A stretch of 64,000 nt of DNA from Chaunax sp. Z400 (lineage: Eukaryota > Chordata > Actinopteri > Lophiiformes > Chaunacidae), in the NCBI GenBank assembly GCA_037577475.1, contig CM075189.1, positions 12,454,839 to 12,518,838 on the forward strand, written 5' to 3'. The notes under the pieces were generated by a model. That model ran no database searches. It was given only the letters and a program-made list of their open reading frames with translations, and was not told the origin of the DNA. Both the position numbers and the translations under genes were made by a program. This document shows, piece after piece, positions 57,698 to 64,000 of this stretch; within the stretch, counting starts at the first letter, position 1, and every line of letters starts with the position of its first letter.

Positions 57698-60600
57698 ACT
57701 GAGGAGAGTAAGCTCTTCAAAATAAAAGCTCATTGTGTGTAGGTGGTAGTTTATTTTGAAATACGTCTGTTCAAAAAGGCTCTAAAGTGAGGGCAGGCTT
57801 ATTTTATAGCCGAAATATAATGAACATGATCTGTATAAAATATAAAACAACATCAAACATGGGAATAATGTACTTTTTTAAACTTCATTGCATTAATCTC
57901 TTCTATAATATCCATCCATACAAACCATATTATCAACTTCTTAATATGATGTATCGTAACAGATTTGTTTTCAGGCTGTAGTCTAGATAAGTCCATAAAA
58001 ATGAAAAATATGTTGTTAGACATGATAAGTAAGGAAGCCTCCATTAAGAGTTCTCAGGGCCCCCCTCAGACAGCACAGTATAGTATTTAGTATACACATG
58101 AGATCAGTTGAAATATTGAATCCAGGATCCAATAAGGGTCCTTGACGCCACAACAGGCAGTTTTATATGAATTACTTTTCTGCTATCATGATGGCTGTTT
58201 TCTCAATAGACGTATTATTGGACTATTTTTCTTTCTACATCCCTCTATATGAAGTTAGAGCATAGATAGGTAGATAAAGCATAGGTTTGTGTGCCCCATG
58301 ACTCAATAAGATCGTTATGAACATTTCATGGTCATAAGCCTGAGTGTGCACAGACGTCCTCATCTGCGTTGGTACGTCTCTTTGTTTTTCCCAGGATGAC
58401 CAACAGAGGGCACTATGTGCACAGCTTTGACTCAGAGCCCCTCTTGACTCTCTTCCATCTGCCAGTGAAGGTCTTTCAAGGTTATAATGATGATGTTCAC
58501 TGCAGCACCAATTCAGACTGGCCTGGGTGTGATTGTTTTTGGGTGATTCCACTGTGAGCCTGATACACACTGGAAATGAATTTGGCACAAAGAAAACAGC
58601 ATTTGGTTTTGTTTGTCTTTGCAGAAGGAGAAATATATTGGGAAGCAAAGAGGAAAGGTACAGAGTGCCGTTTTCATACCATAACATTGCAGTCGGTCTG
58701 AATACATTAACATAAGAGCAGAGGAAAGACATCAATATGTGCCGTCTCCTGGCATGACAAAGCAGAGGCTGTCTGGAGAATGCTGTCTAACGAGGGAGAA
58801 TCCAACACGCTGGAAGACTGACAGCGACACAAAAGGCTGTAATGCAATCACTTCATCCTTCTGGAAAAAAAAAAAAAACAACAAAGAAAATCTACATTCA
58901 TGTGAGGTGCTATTCTTAGTGTATAATAAAGTTGTGTGTCTCCATCGTAATTAGAACTCATTACCACCACAAAGGAATTCAGTCATTCTTTGGTCTGCCA
59001 GGGGAGGAAACTAGCATTTTGTGAGGGCAAACATCTGCTTAGTGATGGAGGATGGTGTGATGAATCAACGTCGCATGTAAAACGCTTCCCAGCTAAAAGT
59101 TTTTTTTTTTGGCCATAAAAAGCTAAACAGAAAGTACTTTCCCTAAATATTCATGAACTAAACCCTGTTAAAAAATCTACTCATTTATCTCCAGCTCACT
59201 GCTTCCGAATCAAGACATTTCTGGCACAATCCTCACAATCTCTTGTGTTCTCATGGACAACATTTAAAAAGCTAAACTGAAACGACCATTTGGGCTCACT
59301 GAATAGTCACAGCTCTGACAATAATAAGTAATCACAACAGAGAGTCAAGGACAACAGGTGACAACAGCGAGGGAGGCAGAGGGACAGGATGATGAAGGTG
59401 ATGGAGAAATGGAGGAGGAAGAGCACCCGGGGATCTGTGCAGGGCTGGGTCTGTCATGACAGCAAGAGAGAAGATGGTCTGTGATCTGGAGAGGATCCTA
59501 TTAGAGGAGGTCCAGATTACTACTGTCTGAGATTCTACTCTGGTTTGTAGTCGGCCATAATATACTGTACTTACAGTAGCTGTTGGCTGACATGTACACA
59601 GTTGTTGTATCCCGATATTTGAGTTGTCTTAGGCTGATACAGAAACAGCGTGCACTTTGGGAAATCCTCACCGGGCATGGCAATTATAACAAATGCAAAC
59701 AAATTCCTAAGGGAAATTACTTTATAATGGGAATGAAACCAGATAATAAGTTACACATAATAGTGAATCTTTGCAGTGTTGCATCAGCTAAAGAGGGGAT
59801 TATAGGTGTGCTGTTGGAGTAGGATGCGCTTGCATCTTTGAGATTTGAACAGCAAAAGATGCTTTGCATTCATGCAAGCTCTGCACTTTACATACAAATA
59901 CCAAAAAACAAACAAAATTTATACTGTTAGTTCGACTCAGGATGAGATGCTGAATCCGTGATCCAGAAGCAGACGCAAACATTATCCAGTTCTCACCAGG
60001 TATTGGTTCGTCGTTGGACCTGTGGGTTATCTGATCGCCTGTGTGTTACATGAAAGAGGAGGAAAAATTAAAACTTGACCCCCTTCACATACAGGGTGAC
60101 CTGATTTGTGCACTGGGATAAGCGGGAGTGGCCCAGTATCTTCCTCAAGTGCACAGCAACAATCGCAGAAAGATGGAATTGAGCTGTGCTGAGACATTCG
60201 TCTCTAGAAGGAGTATGAAGAAGTGTAGAGTGATTCACTGTCTACTACTGACTAACATGGGACAGGAACGTCTGCACCTCCTCAATGTCGCTGCTCCAAT
60301 AACAAGACGTTAGGGTCGCGAAAGTAGCTTCACTGTTTGAGTGTGGCGGACATTGATTTGTGCTGTGCAGGATACAGTCGAGTTGAGCTGGTGCTATGCA
60401 GTGGAAATGGGGCTATACTCATCTCATTTCTTGCTCTTCTATGTGAACAATCATGGCGCATGTTATTTCGCAGGTTATTTTGATGTCCATAGACTGATTG
60501 TTTCACATTTCCAATAACCAGCGGACGCAGAGAACAAGACAAACTGAATAAAAATCAGACGACAAAGCCTCATTGCTTTGTTTGGTTTGGTTTATGTCTC

Positions 60601-62704
60601 TTTGAGAGCTTCGTCCTTGAGTGTAACCCGGTGGCAGAACACAATGAGCAAAGGGTCATTAAGTTGCTGCAGAGAAACTGCTTGCAGCTCCTTACTGATG
60701 GCTGATTTCTCCACCAGTCAGTCAGCCCTCTGGTCATGAGTGGTTGTGGGTGTGTATTTCTGTGAGAGGTATTGGTGATGGGGGTTCAGGTGGAGGAGCC
60801 TATTGGCATGCCTATAACTCTCAATGGACACATTGGAAAGCCAAAAGGGATCATTGATATTCTCAATCAGAGCTGCAGAACTGTATTCAGTCTCCTGGAG
60901 AGAGGCTTGCATAAACCCATAGAGACATAGAATAGAGTTTGTTCAGGCCATAACATCTTTGCATTGGAGCGTGATGAATGAAGGGTCATCGAGGAGATAA
61001 AGCACCGGGCTGGGAATAGGATTGTGTTGGCAGGCAAGCACACATGTGAACTGATATCTCTTAACTCCTGAGCAGTCATGATGAGAGGGACATCCACGTT
61101 TCTGCCCGTGACAATGTAAATAGAAGGTATCCACCTACCGGGTGAATACGGCTGCTTCTACTGAAAAGCTCCCGAGGCTGGATGTATTTACAGGAGAAAA
61201 AACCCAGCAAAGCGCTTACACAAGTGGATGGTTCAGAGCAGGGTAAGCTCTCTCTTTTCAATTACTGGTCTATCTCTGCTTGTTCCAGAGCTTGCATTCG
61301 TGTAAGTCAGACATCTGCAACTCGAGGCATCCCATTCGTCATGCTGTTGGGAAATTCACTGCAGGGCTTCATGGACATTGATGCAACGTATACCAGATTC
61401 TTTGCAACTTGAGTCCGAATGAAAGGCATGCTTTCGGAGGCTTTCTGGAGGGGTTTTGCTCTGATGAGCATTGAGGAGGAGTGAAACGTTAGCCAATGCT
61501 TCGTCGGTGAGAGCAGTAGTTGCAGACATTAGGAGTTAGAAACAAAGGACTAAGGTCAGGATGTAAAGAAAAACACAAATAACTTTAAAAGTGTCTTCTC
61601 GTGAGGCTGCTACAGCCTTGATTAAATTCTAAGACCTCCGTATGCTGCCATTTATCATAATCTGCTGACCTGTGTGGAATGGCCACACAGAGAGGTGACA
61701 AAACTGCAATCACAGCCTCCTCCGGTTCAACAAATGTGCAAGTCCTCTGATTCTTTCAGGGAAAATCTCATGCGAGGCAGAAAAACATGTGAAAGCATGG
61801 GGGATACCACATCATAATCCAATAGTCTAGTTAGCCGCTTCATAGCATAAAATGAAGTCTTCATTTTCTGCTTTACCTCACAAAAACTATGTGCCCTTGT
61901 CTGTTGGGCATGAAGGCAGGTCCTCACTGCTCATGGAAACAGAGTCACTGTTTCACCTTGTTGGCTCTAATCTTCGAACCAATCTCAAAAATCAACCTTC
62001 TCTTACCTTTGGACATATGACACTAAATTCCTCGAAGGTGCAGACCCACAAAAAGTGGTTTTGGTCATTCTGTTGAGGCTTACAATTAAAACCTAACTGT
62101 GTTCAGAGACCCATTCAACAGAGCTCACTGTAAGCTAGTCCAAATTAGGTTATTATGCAAAACACAGAAGACAAACCGAGGCTATTTGCACTTAATTAAT
62201 GTGATAATTTCCATAGTCAGTGTCTAATATTTTGCAGATATCTATGCCTTCCTGCTATAACTTTTGCTTCATGTGTAACTTTTTTTTGACCATGCATTTG
62301 TATGGCCCTCACACACTTCCTGGGTAGTTATTGATTTCCCCATGTCTCCCTCATTGGCATGCACAGGCACGATAATAAGTAAATTCATCTCCTGTCAGTC
62401 CTTGCTGAAAGGAGTGTAGTCCTAAGGGGAAGAGGGCAACATATTCAGGTCCAATTTTCTTGTCTTTTGTTAAAGGATTACCATCGTATTGTTTTCTCCT
62501 GAGCACTCCCAACACACTGCAATGAGCTGCACCATTATATGAGGAGCAAGGGGGACATATTTGGGATACTCACCAGCAGAGAGAATCCAATAATGGAATA
62601 AATTTATCCGTGGTGGTTCAATTAACGTGCTGTTAGAGTGTAACAAAGCTAGCTGATGGCTCGAAGACATACATGCACATCATGAGAAATATGCAGTGCT
62701 CCCA

Positions 62705-63055
62705 AGCTCATGTACTCCATCCATTTTCTGTAACCGCTTATCCTGTGTAGGGTCGCAGGGGAGCTGGAGCCTATCCCAGCTGACACTGGGCGAGAGGCGA
62801 GGTTCACCCTGGACAAGTCGCCAGTTCATCACAGAACACATAGAAAGACAAACAAACATTCCCACTCACATTCTCACCTATGGTAAATTTAGAGTCACCA
62901 GTTCACTTATAATGCATGTTTCTGATGGTGGGAGGAAGCCAGAGAACCCAGGGGGAACCCACGCAGACACCGGGGGAGAACATGAAGACTCCACGCAGAG
63001 AAGTCACAGGTCCTCAGGTGGATTTGAACCCAGGACCTTATGTACTGTCCCTCTT
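62705..63055 (+). mobile_element. Abundant fish dispersed repeat (CCATCCATTTTCTGTAACCG family)
   Basis: Begins near TCCATCCATTTTCTGTAACC, continues with GGAGCCTATCCCAGCTGACA, GTTCACCCTGGACAAGTCGC, CAGAGAACCCAGGGGGAACC and ends near GAACCCAGGACCTTATGTAC. I recognise this as a high-copy teleost interspersed repeat whose translated form turns up as spurious proteins. The minus strand has a tRNA B-box-like GGTTCAAATCC (63020-63030). No target duplication could be fixed, so the class (SINE or DNA element) is left open. Confidence 0.7.
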
Positions 63056-63409
63056 TAACAGGCCATGAAAAACAGCAAAAATCAATGCATTTTGGTAGAT
63101 TTTTTGTCTTATTCTTCAGATCCCTATGGTGTAAGTGGATAACTTACATGTCAAATACCCACTTGGCCTCTGGGACCCGGCTGGCTTTGAAAGAAGGTTT
63201 TCAACTTTTCATTCTTTGCTGATTGAGGCTATTTTTTAAAAACAGTTCTGCAGTAGTTGTCCCAGCAAGGAGCTGGTTTGGAACTGAAATAATGGGCCGT
63301 GGACTGTCACTTTGCATCCTGTCATTTGTCATGGGTAGAGAAAAGGACTGGCTGGTATGGTTCCTTTTCAAATATTGGATCGGGCTGAAAATCACTGGTG
63401 GGTTCTTCA

Positions 63410-63446
<37 letters not shown>
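63410..63446 (+). repeat. Poly-G homopolymer (37 nt)
   Basis: Thirty-seven consecutive G residues. Reading frames through it encode poly-Gly by necessity. Such a run can form G-quadruplexes and is also a frequent site of sequencing or assembly error. Confidence 0.95.
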
Positions 63447-64000
63447 CTGCAGAAATGGAACAAGAAATCTGAAATGTCACTGCATCTCCTCATCTGTCCG
63501 ATAGCTCCACTCTGTTATATTACTTTTTCAACGGCTGCTCGTCTCTGTGGGAAACAGCCCGGCTGTCACAACTGAATGAAAACACAAAATATCACATAAT
63601 GATAACCAGACGGCCTTTTTCAATACCTGTATTTATAATGCATGTACGTTATGATATAATTACTCTCCTTCGAGGTGAAATGACTTACTAGTCTTATTTT
63701 AAGCACTGGAGAACTACAATGAAAAAATATTTATGTTTCTGGTGCTGCAATGCATATTTGTTTAAAAGTACGCTTTAATCCACTCATTTACATTCCATTG
63801 TTCAAAGGAAAGGTCAGGGGAAAAAAACATGTCAGGATTAATAATGATCCTGCCATCTATTTGCAGCACACAGTATTTATTAGGGGTATCATGATGGATG
63901 TATTCTATATGCACATCATTTTTTAAAGCTCATATACATAATGGGAAATTCATATTTGAGTTTGCACTCTTATTTGGCCCCCTTAAGGAGTATTACAGGC

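Larger units (their letters stand above)
57607..64000. other. Gene-less flank upstream of smu1
   Basis: Beyond the short smu1 5' UTR and promoter I see no coding exon. The longest frames lack domains, compositional bias of coding sequence or splice support. Compared with the rest of the window there are few dinucleotide repeats between about 58300 and 62600. A dispersed repeat lies at about 62705-63055 and a G homopolymer at 63410-63446. Confidence 0.6.

Noticed and set aside
58235..58735. 166-residue minus-strand frame upstream of smu1
   Set aside because: No domain, no splice support and no coding-like composition.
62696..63058. 120-residue plus-strand protein
   Set aside because: Lies entirely within a high-copy dispersed repeat; proteins of this type are recurrent mis-annotations.

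Overview
This window is nuclear DNA from a ray-finned (teleost-type) fish. Four vertebrate protein-coding genes are split into many short exons with GT/AG introns. The protein sequences are close to human orthologues, while the introns and intergenic DNA are full of (CA)n, (GT)n, ATT/ATC and other microsatellites and of dispersed elements typical of fish. No bacterial, viral or CRISPR-type locus is present.

Layout: (1) 1-4289 holds no recognisable gene. (2) 4290-18557, minus strand, is arhgef37, a Rho guanine-nucleotide exchange factor with DH, BAR-like and two SH3 domains, read as 13 coding exons (774 codons). (3) 18558-28301 is gene-poor spacer rich in simple repeats. (4) 28302-38138, plus strand, is elp1 (IKAP), the Elongator scaffold, read as 35 coding exons with all reading phases consistent (1316 codons). 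(5) 39173-51674, minus strand, is cpxm1, a secreted discoidin/M14 carboxypeptidase-like protein, read as 15 coding exons (931 codons) with an unusual Lys/Pro-rich N-terminal tandem repeat. (6) 53144-57606, minus strand, is smu1, a spliceosomal WD40 protein, read as 12 exons giving 513 codons, the same length as human SMU1. (7) 57607-64000 holds no gene I can support, one dispersed repeat and a 37-base G run.

arhgef37 and elp1 are divergent with about 10 kb between them. elp1 and cpxm1 converge with about 0.8 kb between their putative poly(A) signals. cpxm1 and smu1 lie head-to-tail on the minus strand. The four proteins act in unrelated processes (Rho signalling, tRNA wobble modification, extracellular matrix, splicing), so this is ordinary gene neighbourhood and not a pathway cluster.

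The most informative non-gene structures are mobile elements whose edges can be read exactly. Three copies of one hAT-like non-autonomous transposon lie in arhgef37 introns; two have perfect 8-bp target-site duplications and one is interrupted by a retroelement tail. A 526-bp solo LTR with a perfect 5-bp target duplication lies in a cpxm1 intron, inserted into an older ATAATTATGA-type repeat. I found no convincing undescribed system. The best leads are the coding 39-bp repeat of cpxm1, the transposon family, a CpG/E-box cluster upstream of cpxm1, and an elp1 intron that is mostly one (CA)n tract.
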